A stretch of 64,000 nucleotides of DNA from Gammaproteobacteria bacterium. Lineage in GTDB: Bacteria > Pseudomonadota > Gammaproteobacteria > Pseudomonadales > Pseudohongiellaceae. Positions 18,699 through 27,842 of this stretch are shown piece after piece. Under the pieces are notes generated by a model that saw only the letters and a list, made by a program, of their open reading frames with translations, was not told the origin of the DNA and made no database searches. Within the stretch, counting starts at the first letter, position 1. Every line of letters starts with the position of its first letter. Where the stretch lies: positions 1 through 64,000 of the forward strand of contig JAQWMX010000021.1 of the NCBI GenBank assembly GCA_029246545.1, written 5' to 3'. A program made the position numbers and the translations under genes.

Positions 18699-21224
18699 AT
18701 GACTGGCGCTAAAAGTGGTTATTGGGCATTTTCACGATGCTTAAGTCTGTTTTTAGTTATGCTCGGCTTGAGTGCTTGTGGTGGTGGCGGTGGTGGTGGC
18801 ACAGCAACGCCTATTGCAGCAGCAGCGGTTAATTCATTTACTGTACAAGGCAGCATTGTCGTCAGTGCCGGCTCCATCGTTGATAGTGATATCAATAATT
18901 CCAGTAATTCTAATATTTCTAATAACTCTCCTGGCGAAGCTCAAGTAATCCCAAGTTTTGCCATTTTAGGCGGTTATGTGAATCAAGCTATGCAGGGTGG
19001 CAGTGGCCCCTTATTTGATTCAGGTGACCCCTCCGACTATTTCAGTATCTATCTTTATGATGGTCAATCCATTGTATTGGACATACACGAATCTGCTGAC
19101 CTGGATTTATATTTACTTAATAGTACTGGCCAAATCGTATTTGATTCTTCAGTGTCGACAAGTTCGAATGAATCTTTACTAGCCCCCTTTGAAGGATCCT
19201 TTCAACTTTTAGTAGAAGCATTTAGTGGTGCTTCTAATTACACCTTACGGACAGAACAAACTGTCAATATAGATAGCTCAAGTTTTCGTTTAAGTGATTC
19301 TTTTCTGCCAAACGAATTGATTGTTAGCTACTACCAAGCTGACATGTATAAACAGCAATCTGAAAATCCAGACTCTACTATGAACCTTCTCGGTTTAAGC
19401 TTAATGGCTGGGCAAACAAATCAAGTTATGCGGATGAGCTATGACGGATATGACTCCTCTCAACAGATTTATAATCAAGCTTTAACACTCAATGAATCCC
19501 CCGACATTTATTCTAGACATCAATTTGTTGACGGTGAGTCTGAAGATAAACACGAAACATTAATTGCTATTAAGATGATGAATAATGATCCTCAAGTTCG
19601 CTTTGCTGAGCCCAACCTATTAATCAAGGCAACAGCCATACCAAACGACCCTCTCTACAATGAACAGTGGAATTATCCATTAATTGAATTACCCGCGGCT
19701 TGGGATTTAACGACTGGCTCAAGTGACATTATCGTAGCTGTCGTTGATTCAGGCGCTTTATACCAACATCCCGATTTATCAGGGAATTTAATTGCTGGTT
19801 ATGATTTTATCAGTGAAGTAGATAATGCTCTGGATGGCGATGGCATAGACCCTAATGCCGAGGATCTAGGCACTTCTTATCATGGTACTCATGTGGCCGG
19901 TATTATTGCTGCCCAAAGTAACAATGGTATCGGTGGCAGCGGTATAAGTTGGCAAACGAGCATTATGCCTTTGCGTGTATTAGGGAATTCCGGTGGGAAT
20001 TTATACGATGCTACTCAGGCAATTCGTTATGCCGCTGGCATTAGCAATGACTCAGGTGGGCTTCCCGCTAAAACCGCAGACATTATTAATTTAAGCATAG
20101 GCGGAACAGGTTATTGTCCTTCTAGTTATCGTGACGTGCTAAGAGAAGTTAGGCTTAAAGATATAATAGTTGTTGTCGCTGCAGGAAATGACGCAAATCA
20201 ATCTAACCGTTTTATCCCAGCAAACTGCAACGATGTCATTGCTGTTAGCGCAGTTGACTTAAATAAACAATTAACATCCTACTCAAACTTTGGAAATTCT
20301 ATTGATGTTGCGGCTCCAGGCGGCCGTGATGATATTGATAGTGACACCAATGGTTTTGTTGACGCCATATTGAGTCTATCGGCAGAAGTAGGCGGTGGTG
20401 GTTTGAATTATCGATATAATTATCGTTTTGGAACCTCAATGGCCGCTCCACATGTTAGTGGGGTATTTGCTTTGATGCTTGCAGTAAACCCAAATTTAAG
20501 TGCTGGCGAAATTGAACAAATGTTAATCTCAGGTTTATTAACTGACGATCTAGGTATTAGCGGTACTGATAATATATATGGGAACGGTCTGATTAATGCC
20601 CGTAAAGCAGTTACAGCTGCATTTGATAGCATTTCTGGCTCCCCTTTGCTTAGCTCTTACCTAAGTTCTTCAATTTCAACAGTTGAGTTTAGGCCTGCCC
20701 AGACTGAAGCAGTATTTGAAACAAGAACCATCGGTGATAGCGCCATCACTATTAACAGTATTGATTATGCCGCAACCTGGCTTAACCTTGTTTCTTTAAA
20801 TCAAACATCTGAGGCCGAAAATTGGCGTTTAGAAATAGATCGTAGTGGCCTGACAGAAGGTTTATATAGAGAAACAATCAGTTTTAATAGCAGCGTAAAT
20901 ACCGTAAACATCGAAGTCATTCTTCAAGTAAATGCTCCAACTCAGCGCTATCAAGTAGGTCCTGTACTAGTAGATTTAATTAATACAACTACGGGTAGTT
21001 CTGTAAAGGTCAGTACTACTTTTGCAAACAGCGTTTATAGCTTTAATTTTGAGGGTTTAGTAACAGGAAGCTATCGGATTAACGTCTATAGTGACTTAAA
21101 CGGCAATGGCGAAAGTGATACAGGAGAAGCCAGCGCTCAATCAGGAATATTTACGGTGAATAACAATCAAACATTGACAGATTTGCAACTAGAGTGGGAT
21201 AACACCGCCACACAAACGCTTTAA
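18699..21224 (+). CDS. Subtilisin-like serine protease (S8) lipoprotein
   Basis: Secreted or surface-anchored protease. A lipoprotein signal ends GLSACGGGGGGG, the glycine run being encoded by a GGT/GGC microsatellite. A bacterial pre-peptidase-like beta domain follows (SDYFSIYLYDGQSIVLDIHE, about residues 110-190). The peptidase S8 core has Asp in AVVDSGALYQHPDL (about 350), His in HGTHVAGII (about 395) and Ser in GTSMAAPHVSG (about 580). The C-terminal 200 residues are beta-sandwich-like. I chose ATG 18699, which has GGAAA upstream; a GTG at 18648 is in frame but lacks a ribosome site. Its 3' end is convergent with the M48 protease gene. Confidence 0.92.
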   Translation: MTGAKSGYWAFSRCLSLFLVMLGLSACGGGGGGGTATPIAAAAVNSFTVQGSIVVSAGSIVDSDINNSSNSNISNNSPGEAQVIPSFAILGGYVNQAMQGGSGPLFDSGDPSDYFSIYLYDGQSIVLDIHESADLDLYLLNSTGQIVFDSSVSTSSNESLLAPFEGSFQLLVEAFSGASNYTLRTEQTVNIDSSSFRLSDSFLPNELIVSYYQADMYKQQSENPDSTMNLLGLSLMAGQTNQVMRMSYDGYDSSQQIYNQALTLNESPDIYSRHQFVDGESEDKHETLIAIKMMNNDPQVRFAEPNLLIKATAIPNDPLYNEQWNYPLIELPAAWDLTTGSSDIIVAVVDSGALYQHPDLSGNLIAGYDFISEVDNALDGDGIDPNAEDLGTSYHGTHVAGIIAAQSNNGIGGSGISWQTSIMPLRVLGNSGGNLYDATQAIRYAAGISNDSGGLPAKTADIINLSIGGTGYCPSSYRDVLREVRLKDIIVVVAAGNDANQSNRFIPANCNDVIAVSAVDLNKQLTSYSNFGNSIDVAAPGGRDDIDSDTNGFVDAILSLSAEVGGGGLNYRYNYRFGTSMAAPHVSGVFALMLAVNPNLSAGEIEQMLISGLLTDDLGISGTDNIYGNGLINARKAVTAAFDSISGSPLLSSYLSSSISTVEFRPAQTEAVFETRTIGDSAITINSIDYAATWLNLVSLNQTSEAENWRLEIDRSGLTEGLYRETISFNSSVNTVNIEVILQVNAPTQRYQVGPVLVDLINTTTGSSVKVSTTFANSVYSFNFEGLVTGSYRINVYSDLNGNGESDTGEASAQSGIFTVNNNQTLTDLQLEWDNTATQTL

Positions 21225-21235
21225 AGATAATGCAG

Positions 21236-22801
21236 TTATTGTGGCTGCGCAGAATTGACTCTTACACGCATTTGATTAGAACTACCTTCTATTCCTTCGG
21301 GAAAGCGCAAATCTGAATTCACATCTATAGTTTGGTTTATCGCTAAACTTCCAATATTTATTAATCTCTCTGCTAATTGCTCAGCTATAACGGCAGTGAA
21401 TTCCAACTGAATATTTTGTAAGACAAGACCAGAACGATTTGTAACCCTTGCTATGATTCTGCCTTCACCATCAGTATAAGTTTGAGCCTGAACATAGCTC
21501 CCAGGTGTATCAACAATGTCCAGACGAGTAAAAGCCAAAGAGGCTTCACTAGCTACCTGCCCTGCTCCGCCAGCTGCAGCTTGGAAATATTGTTTGGCTA
21601 CAATACGGTCGTTATTATTCAGTGAAATTTTTCCTAACTCATTCATTGCAGTAGCTGTCGGCAGCAAATCTACGCTACGTTCTAAATCGGTCTGAGCCAA
21701 AACCTGATTGCCAGTTCTAGCATAAGCTACGCCTCTGCCTAAATAATAATCAAAATAGCTATCATCTTTTTCGATAGCTTCATTGTAAATAACAATAGAT
21801 CCACGATAACTTCCTTGATAAAGAAGAATATCCGCTTTTAATCCAGAAAATCTCGCTTCATTTGGCACCATCGAAATTGCTTCATCTAAGTTCAACATTG
21901 CAATCTCTAGATCATCATCCGCAACAGCTCTCTCAGCCTCTTCAAATAACTGATACGCTTCTTGGTCTGCTTTTATGCTGGCAATCGCTTGCTGGTAGCG
22001 GGCAATGCCGACTTCTAAATCTCGGCCTTGCAACACCGGCATCATCTCATTTACTAAAGTCTGATTGTTCTCTACTCGCTCTTGTGAAGGAGGATGACTG
22101 GCAAACAAACCATCGACCCAACCCGCTTCACGCCCCGCCGAAAGCCTCACAAAGGTTTCTTGTAAACTCACTGCTTCTTGAGGATCGTAGCCAGCTTGCA
22201 CCATATATTGAATACCGAAAGTATCTGAATCGCGTTCAGCATCTCTACCATAACGTTGCCCTATTAGCTGGGCACCGAGCTGACCTGCCCCCACTATATA
22301 ATCTGAATATGCACTGTCCTGGCTGGCGATTGCACCTACTGTTAGCACACCCTGTAATAGACTTCCTCTCGTCATCGCTGCAGCACCATGTCTTGCGGCG
22401 GCATGTACAACTTCATGACCGAGCACTGCAGCTAATTCAGCTTCACTGTTTAATTCAAGCAATAAACCTCTATTAACTGCAATCTTGCCACCGGGAAGTG
22501 CCCAGGCATTAGGTACAGAATTATTTAGCACTACAAATTCATATGGCAGGTCATAATCTCTTCTGCCTTCTGTTGCCAAACGCTGTCCTACTTCGTTTAC
22601 ATAGGCGCTTAAATCAGGGTCAACTTTATATTCTCCGCCCTGACTCTGTTGTGAAGGACCATACTGCTCATTACCTATTGAGATTTCATCCTGGCGAGAC
22701 AAAAGCGAAAATTCATTTTCCCCAGTAACTGGGTTAACAGCACAAGAAGCTAACAATAAATTAGAAATAAGAAAGCTAAGGAGAAAAAATAATCGAGCCA
22801 T
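21236..22801 (-). CDS. M48 family zinc metalloprotease lipoprotein with TPR region (BepA/YfgC-like)
   Basis: Periplasmic protease of the BepA (YfgC) type, which helps outer membrane protein assembly and degrades misfolded barrels. The lipoprotein signal ends LLLASC (Cys20). The zinc motif is GHEVVH (His129, Glu130, His133), with the third ligand Glu in DAERDSDTFGIQYM. The second half (about 270-420) is alpha-helical with TPR-like repeats (YQLFEEAERAVADDDLEIAM, YFDYYLGRGVAYARTGN). The C-terminal 90 residues look like a beta domain. At 521 residues it is close to BepA. Single gene. Confidence 0.9.
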   Translation of the reverse strand: MARLFFLLSFLISNLLLASCAVNPVTGENEFSLLSRQDEISIGNEQYGPSQQSQGGEYKVDPDLSAYVNEVGQRLATEGRRDYDLPYEFVVLNNSVPNAWALPGGKIAVNRGLLLELNSEAELAAVLGHEVVHAAARHGAAAMTRGSLLQGVLTVGAIASQDSAYSDYIVGAGQLGAQLIGQRYGRDAERDSDTFGIQYMVQAGYDPQEAVSLQETFVRLSAGREAGWVDGLFASHPPSQERVENNQTLVNEMMPVLQGRDLEVGIARYQQAIASIKADQEAYQLFEEAERAVADDDLEIAMLNLDEAISMVPNEARFSGLKADILLYQGSYRGSIVIYNEAIEKDDSYFDYYLGRGVAYARTGNQVLAQTDLERSVDLLPTATAMNELGKISLNNNDRIVAKQYFQAAAGGAGQVASEASLAFTRLDIVDTPGSYVQAQTYTDGEGRIIARVTNRSGLVLQNIQLEFTAVIAEQLAERLINIGSLAINQTIDVNSDLRFPEGIEGSSNQMRVRVNSAQPQ

Positions 22802-22837
22802 GGTCTGTCACCAGTTTCTAATACTACTATTTATATT

Positions 22838-23587
22838 TTAGGTAATAAAATATCTCAAGATTAGCCAAAAACCTGCCAAAGCAGTGCAAGTCAGGATAAT
22901 ACGAGTAAACCAAATTTGCGATACCCAATTCAGAAAAGTCCTACCAAACAGGGCACCGAAATAAACCAGCGGTGCTGTCAACGCAATAGACGGTAAATAG
23001 GCTGCAGTAAATAAGTCTTGATAATAAAAGATTGGAATTTTAGTTGTATTAACCGATAAAAAGAAAATGCTGCTTGTACCCATAAAAGTCTTTTTATCCA
23101 GCTTTAACAATAAAAAATATAAGGCTGTAATTGGGCCGGCTGCATTTCCTATAGTTGTTGATATTCCTGCGACTATTCCTGAACCTGTTCTGATACTGCG
23201 TGGATGGTATGCCGCCAATTCAGTGAGCCTTGGTCTAAAAGGTTCCAGTGAAACAAGAAAAATCACCATCAGCCCGATAACAAAACCAAGATTATTATCA
23301 TCGAGAAAACTTAACATTACTCCTCCCGCCGCTATCCCTGACAGCACTGGGAAAATCATTTTTTTAAGTTCATTAAAATGCGCAAGGCGCCAATAAAAAC
23401 TAACCGCAATTAAGTCGCCAATTAAGAGATAAATCAAACAAATCCCCAGAGCTTCTCGAGGACTGAAAGCTAAAGCTACAACTGCTGAAATAAGCCCTCC
23501 CAGTGCGGGAACGCCTGCTTTAACAAAACCAGTAAAAAGCGCCACTGCGGCAAGCAGTAGTAGAAATTCAAGAGGAAGTAAGGACAA
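22838..23587 (-). CDS. Sulfite exporter TauE/SafE-family permease
   Basis: Membrane protein of the TauE/SafE (DUF81) family, putative exporter of sulfite or organosulfonates. The family signature is duplicated: AAVALFTGFVKAGVPALGG at the N-terminus and GIVAGISTTIGNAAGPITAL near residue 140. Eight or so hydrophobic helices span 249 residues. The only usable start is TTG (23587), which lies in the T-run of a terminator hairpin. AAAGG in the hairpin's 3' arm is the only ribosome-site candidate. Expression may thus depend on that hairpin. Confidence 0.85.
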   Translation of the reverse strand: MSLLPLEFLLLLAAVALFTGFVKAGVPALGGLISAVVALAFSPREALGICLIYLLIGDLIAVSFYWRLAHFNELKKMIFPVLSGIAAGGVMLSFLDDNNLGFVIGLMVIFLVSLEPFRPRLTELAAYHPRSIRTGSGIVAGISTTIGNAAGPITALYFLLLKLDKKTFMGTSSIFFLSVNTTKIPIFYYQDLFTAAYLPSIALTAPLVYFGALFGRTFLNWVSQIWFTRIILTCTALAGFWLILRYFIT

Positions 23588-23620
23588 AAAAAAGCCTTTA
23601 AAGTTGCTACTTCAAAGGCT
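23586..23620 (-). terminator. Intrinsic terminator overlapping the TauE start
   Basis: On the minus strand AGCCTTTGAAGT (23620-23609), loop AGCA, then ACTTTAAAGGCT (23604-23593), a 12-base-pair stem with one G-U, followed by T8. It ends the PCuAC-like transcript, yet its T-run runs into the TTG of the next gene. Confidence 0.85.
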
Positions 23621-23710
23621 CTATACTATCAAACTATGCTGAATATAGTGGGGATATTAAGTCATCAGTATGGTTATTACTGGTTTTTTTAGCAATAAAA
23701 CTACTGCTAG

Positions 23711-24232
23711 TTAATTTCTAACTGGGACTCTAACAACAATATCGTGTTCATTAGGAATTCCAGCTCTACGGGCGCGTATGCCATTATTTGCATTTCTTTC
23801 CTGTGCTTCTACCTCTTCCAAGGCTTCTAACCCACGACGCACTAATAAAGTAATCTCTTGTGCATCGCCTGAGTCAATAGAACTATCAAGTTCATCGAAA
23901 TGCACATGGAAACCATCTGATCCCATTATCAAACGTTCACTAGGTTGAATAACAATTGATTCTAACTCTTCATGTCCAGGGCCATTTAAAGTTGCACTTT
24001 CAGAAATATCACTAGAAGCACCCAGTAATATAATCGGCTCATCATGTAAATTTGCAATAGTGAAATAAGCTAAAGTTGAATGAGCACTAGATTCTGGTGC
24101 TTCTAAATATGAGCTTTCTACAACCATAAACCCAGGAACTATAATTGGTTGCGCTTGTGCTGTGGCCTGAAAAAATAATACTGTCAGAGCTGCTGTACAA
24201 GAATGCAATATCTTATTTTTTATTAAGTTCAT
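23711..24232 (-). CDS. PCuAC-like periplasmic protein, copper ligands not conserved (copy 2)
   Basis: A 173-residue exported protein (signal ends ATAQAQP). The body resembles the copper chaperone PCu(A)C fold: LAYFTIANLHDEPIILLGAS (about residues 54-73), then a SAVLHE-equivalent and GFHVHFDELDSSI near 120 where PCuAC has 'HIML..L', then ITLLVRRG and a final VVRVPVRN. The canonical ligands are not intact: the first His is Asn (ATLNGPG) and the last Met is His (HVH). It probably binds no copper in the usual way. It is a tandem paralogue of the gene immediately upstream, 34 bases away. Confidence 0.65.
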   Translation of the reverse strand: MNLIKNKILHSCTAALTVLFFQATAQAQPIIVPGFMVVESSYLEAPESSAHSTLAYFTIANLHDEPIILLGASSDISESATLNGPGHEELESIVIQPSERLIMGSDGFHVHFDELDSSIDSGDAQEITLLVRRGLEALEEVEAQERNANNGIRARRAGIPNEHDIVVRVPVRN

Positions 24233-24266
24233 TTAAAAAGTCCTCTCTATCGATTTTTAACAAATA

Positions 24267-24788
24267 CTAATTTCTAATTGGAACGTTAACTACAAACTCT
24301 TGTTCATTCGGAATACCAGCTTCACGACCACGCTGACCTGACATAGCACCTAAATTTTCAATCGCTTCAACTTCTTCCATTGCCTCTAGCCCACGTCGAA
24401 CCAATAAAGTAACTGCATAAAAGCCTTCATCAGCATCGGAGGTATCAATTTCATCTAAATGAACATGATAGCCGTCTGGTTGCATGACTAAACGTTGACC
24501 AGGCTCTATTAAAATAGAATCAACAGCTTGATGATCAGAGTTGTTTAACATGGCATGTCCAATTTTATCTCCACTAGCACCCAACAAAAGTATAGGTTCT
24601 TGATGCAAATTTGAAATTGTGAAATAGGCCATTGTAGAATCAGAATCAGCCTCTAGCGCGTCAAGGTACGAACTTTCTATTCCCATAAAACCCGGAATCA
24701 TGATTGGCTGAGCATGCGCAGACTGAAAACATAGGATTGCCAAAGGAATGGAAAAAATTTGTAGGAATTTCTTTATGTTTAAGTTCAT
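24267..24788 (-). CDS. PCuAC-like periplasmic protein, copper ligands not conserved (copy 1)
   Basis: Tandem paralogue of the following gene. From ATG 24788 (GAGG eight bases upstream) it has a signal peptide ending AHAQP, then MIPGFMGIESSYLDALEA, MAYFTISNLHQEPILLLGAS and GYHVHLDEIDTSDADEGF, in the same order as copy 2. The His-x-Met pair of true PCu(A)C is again His-Val-His, and the upstream ligand region reads AMLNNSDH. Both copies end in a similar I-PNE---VV-VP-RN tail. I infer a duplicated, divergent family member acting in the periplasm. No other copper gene is adjacent. Confidence 0.62.
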   Translation of the reverse strand: MNLNIKKFLQIFSIPLAILCFQSAHAQPIMIPGFMGIESSYLDALEADSDSTMAYFTISNLHQEPILLLGASGDKIGHAMLNNSDHQAVDSILIEPGQRLVMQPDGYHVHLDEIDTSDADEGFYAVTLLVRRGLEAMEEVEAIENLGAMSGQRGREAGIPNEQEFVVNVPIRN

Positions 24789-24815
24789 TTCTAACCTCGT
24801 TATTTTTAAATCCAA

Positions 24816-25038
24816 ATACCAGTTCTAAAATTAATTTATAGCAATGCAGGCTATTAACCCGGTTGATACTGCATTTTGGGCAATAATAACATCATTTTAG
24901 TGCCAGCTTATGCAAGAAATATGATTTTCCTTGAGTCTCTTCAAAGAATATCAAAATTGTGTATAAGGCTTGTATAACAGGCACTTAATATCTTTTTCCT
25001 CATTACTTACTTATTCAAAGCCTACACTTGCAAACAAT
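24816..25038. other. Intergenic region upstream of the Bat genes
   Basis: Divergent spacer between the PCuAC-like genes and batC. I looked for a remnant of the missing VWA domain and found none: a TAA lies directly upstream of the batC start in frame, and no VWA motif is visible. Apart from the promoter at 25039-25066 nothing stands out. Confidence 0.4.
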
Positions 25039-25066
25039 TTGCTTAGCTGAGGTCTCCTCGTATAAT
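25039..25066 (+). promoter_or_regulatory. Sigma70-type promoter for batC-batD
   Basis: TTGCTT (25039-25044), 16-base spacer, then a perfect TATAAT (25061-25066), 52 bases upstream of the batC ATG. The -10 lies in the loop of a small CCTCG/CGAGG hairpin (25056-25072). Confidence 0.6.
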
Positions 25067-25118
25067 GCCGAGGCATACTAGTTAAGCTAAAGTACTTACT
25101 AAGGCCATTTAATTGCCA

Positions 25119-25922
25119 ATGTTTACTTTTACATATCGTACATTTTGTTTGCTCAACTTGGCACTTTTGACGTCATTTAGTCTCATTTCGCCCGTATATG
25201 CCTGGGAATGGACTAGTTTTTGGTCAAACACCAACCAGCAGGCTAATCAAGCTTTCATTCATGAAGATTATATAGACGCCGTTTTTCTATTTGAAGATAC
25301 TGCTTGGCGCGCTGCTGCAAACTACCGACAAGGTAATTATGAAGCAGCACTAACTGACTTAGGTGAGCTCAATGATATAACGTCTCTTTACAATCGAGCC
25401 AACGCATTGGCCATGCTTTATCGGCTTAATGAAGCTATCGATATTTATCGAAGAGTTTTGAATATCGAACCCAGCCATACATCTGCATTAAAAAATCTAG
25501 AAATTGTTGCAGCACTTCAGGCAAGACTAACAGATGACCCTGGTTCTAATATGGAAATAGAAAGAGAAGAGGGTGAAGAAGCTGAAGCAACAGAAGCAGA
25601 TGAGAATCAGGAAATTACTGGAGCAACCAACGGTCAAGAAAACGGACAAAACCAAAAAGACACTTCTGAGAGTCTCAGCCAACAAGAAAACCAAGATGCC
25701 GATGGCAATAATGGTAATAGCCACTTAGAAGATCCTGACTCAGCTGAAGAACAAGCGTTCAGCGCGGCTATCGAACAAGAACTTTCATTACAGCAATGGT
25801 TGGGGCGTATTACAGACGATCCTGGTACCTTGTTAAAAAATAAATTTGAATTACAACGCCGAACCGGCAGCGATCTAGAACTAGATTTAGTGGCGCTCGA
25901 AAGCAATCAGCAGTTATGGTAA
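25119..25922 (+). CDS. TPR protein BatC-like (Bat system)
   Basis: Periplasmic TPR protein of the Bacteroides aerotolerance system. A signal or anchor helix (about 1-28) leads to WEWTSFWSNTNQQANQAFI and EDYIDAVFLFED, the usual start of the TPR half of proteobacterial BatB/C fusions; TPRs lie at about 50-130 (AAANYRQGNYEAALTDL, NALAMLYRLNEAIDIYR). A long acidic Glu/Gln-rich segment (about 145-215) precedes the conserved QWLGRITDDPGTLLKNKFEL end. The VWA half normally fused in front is missing. ATG 25119 is preferred to an in-frame TTG six bases earlier. It overlaps batD by seven bases. Confidence 0.8.
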   Translation: MFTFTYRTFCLLNLALLTSFSLISPVYAWEWTSFWSNTNQQANQAFIHEDYIDAVFLFEDTAWRAAANYRQGNYEAALTDLGELNDITSLYNRANALAMLYRLNEAIDIYRRVLNIEPSHTSALKNLEIVAALQARLTDDPGSNMEIEREEGEEAEATEADENQEITGATNGQENGQNQKDTSESLSQQENQDADGNNGNSHLEDPDSAEEQAFSAAIEQELSLQQWLGRITDDPGTLLKNKFELQRRTGSDLELDLVALESNQQLW

Positions 25923-27367
25923 AACACAGATCCTATCAACACTTTTATTTGTTAGGCCTAGTATATTTAATCTTTTTCTATTTCCCTGCCTGGGCACAAA
26001 ACGAACCTGAAAACTTTCTAATTGAAAATGAAAGTGCGACAGAGCAAAATGAAGTTTTTCTGCAAACTTCAGTCAATAAAAATCAGGTCTATGTTCAAGA
26101 AGCATTGATCTATAGCATCAAACTTTATTACACCCTGGCGTTTGAACGCGGCGCCTCTTTCTCCCGTTTGGAAATGTCTGAAGCCGCCTTCAATAAGTTA
26201 GGTGATGACCTCAACTATACAGAAACAATTGATGGAGTTTTGTATACCGTTAATGAAAGTAGATTTATAATTTTCCCACAAAGAAGCGGTGAATTCTCAA
26301 TTGCACCTATGCGTTTTCGAGCATTCACCCAGACTCGGGCCACTCGCAATAACAATAATTTACAAACCACTGCCCAACGTCAAACCATAGAGTTGATTAG
26401 TCAAGAACACAAAATTTCAGTAGTAACGCTTCCAAGATCTTATCCGAGCCTTAATTGGTTACCCAGCTCTAATGTGACTATATCTGACAGCTGGAGTCGT
26501 TCTTTGCAAGATATGCGTATTGGTGATTCGGTTGTACGGACTATTCAACTTGACGCAAAGGATATTTACGCGTCTATGCTGATCAATTTAGATTTCACCA
26601 GTGCTTCAAAGTTACGGAATTACCCTGCAGAAGCGCAACAAGTCGATATTACTGAAAACAGTGGAGTGCGTTCAGGACATACTCAAAACGTCACCATAGT
26701 TGCAACTGAAGTTGGTAAATTCACATTACCAGCCATCGAAATTCCTTGGTGGAATACTGAGACTAATACCTTGGAATATGCCACGTTACCTGCACAAGAA
26801 TTCGATATTCTTACAGTAGATGGGCAGAGTGTTGAAGCTGAAATAGGACTACAAAATATTGGTAGTACTTCAGGCAGTTTCTGGTCTTCGATTAATCTTA
26901 ATTTACTTCTCTTTATTGGCGTGCTTGTACTGATATCCGCTTTGTTTTTTGGTCCCGTATTGCTCTTGCTTTGGCATAAACTAAAAAAATACATTTATAA
27001 ACTAATACGTAAAGAAAACAATAAGACAGAACAAAAGATTCCTAATATCAATAAGAGTCTCCAAGCTCTTAAGCGTGCTTGTGAACAACAAGATATTAAT
27101 GCGACAGCAGAATCTTTTTTAAGCTGGGGACAAGCGTATTTTCAAAATTTGGCTTTGTATAATATTAAAAAATTAGCAGAAAAATTTAATCAGAACTCTC
27201 TAAATTCTTTACTTAAAAATTTACAAGAGTGTCTTTATGCTGAAAATAGTGACAAGAATTTTGAGTTTGATAGCTTACTAGAAGAAGTGATTATTTTGCA
27301 CAAAGACAGGAAAGCTAATCTAGATAAAAACCTCCCTTTTAGTTTGCCGCCCCTCTATAAAAATTAA
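25916..27367 (+). CDS. BatD-like oxygen tolerance protein
   Basis: BatD family membrane protein, 483 residues. A signal peptide (ending PAWAQ) is followed by the BatD domain opening LQTSVNKNQVYVQEALIYSI (about 50-69) and the typical FIIFPQRSGEFSIAPMRF near 122. A single membrane helix lies near 325-355 (LNLLLFIGVLVLISALFFGP). The cytosolic tail is Lys-rich and helical. Translationally coupled to batC by overlap. MoxR ATPase, the DUF58 protein and BatA/BatB, which normally precede these genes, are absent here. Its 3' end overlaps the convergent DUF1499 gene by four bases. Confidence 0.85.
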   Translation: MVKHRSYQHFYLLGLVYLIFFYFPAWAQNEPENFLIENESATEQNEVFLQTSVNKNQVYVQEALIYSIKLYYTLAFERGASFSRLEMSEAAFNKLGDDLNYTETIDGVLYTVNESRFIIFPQRSGEFSIAPMRFRAFTQTRATRNNNNLQTTAQRQTIELISQEHKISVVTLPRSYPSLNWLPSSNVTISDSWSRSLQDMRIGDSVVRTIQLDAKDIYASMLINLDFTSASKLRNYPAEAQQVDITENSGVRSGHTQNVTIVATEVGKFTLPAIEIPWWNTETNTLEYATLPAQEFDILTVDGQSVEAEIGLQNIGSTSGSFWSSINLNLLLFIGVLVLISALFFGPVLLLLWHKLKKYIYKLIRKENNKTEQKIPNINKSLQALKRACEQQDINATAESFLSWGQAYFQNLALYNIKKLAEKFNQNSLNSLLKNLQECLYAENSDKNFEFDSLLEEVIILHKDRKANLDKNLPFSLPPLYKN

Positions 27368-27837
27368 TTTAGGTTTGACCGCCAGGCTTCGTGCAAAGCA
27401 TCCACACGTAAACGATTTACACCCATATCTGAAAACCCGACTCGGGAAACTGATCGTACCTGTAACTGATCTCCATCTATTAAAATTTCAAGATCATCAA
27501 TAAAGCCAAAAATTGCACTTTTGAATGTGGCATGAAGATATTCTGTATTCTGTTGTAATATTTCAGTTCTTGATTGACCCTCTATGATTCCAGCCATGAC
27601 AGCTACCGGATCATTCATACCTTGAGGAATAGGAAATGCTGCAATCGTATGCTCATCGCTAGTAGCAAGACTATAGACACAGCTTGGTCTATCAGGACAA
27701 GCCTGTAAAAGCTCATTGACCAAGCCTGCATTTACAATATCGTCTGACTGTCGGGCTAGCCTATAAAACATCACGAGGAATACAATCAGTAATAAAATCA
27801 GAATTATGCCTATTCCATAAAATATTTTTTTTAACAT
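27364..27837 (-). CDS. DUF1499 family membrane-anchored protein
   Basis: A 157-residue protein with one N-terminal helix (about 5-27). The DUF1499 hallmarks are seen in order: CPDRPSCVYS near residue 48 (family 'CP..PNCVSS'), a central AVMAGIIEGQSRTEI, then FGFIDDLEILIDGDQLQVRS and SRVGFSDMGVNRLRVDAL (family 'FVDDVEF...RSASRVGYSD.GVNR.R'). Function of the family unknown. It starts five bases after the restored stop of the EEP gene, so the two are likely one operon. Confidence 0.88.
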   Translation of the reverse strand: MLKKIFYGIGIILILLLIVFLVMFYRLARQSDDIVNAGLVNELLQACPDRPSCVYSLATSDEHTIAAFPIPQGMNDPVAVMAGIIEGQSRTEILQQNTEYLHATFKSAIFGFIDDLEILIDGDQLQVRSVSRVGFSDMGVNRLRVDALHEAWRSNLN

Positions 27838-27842
27838 AAGAT

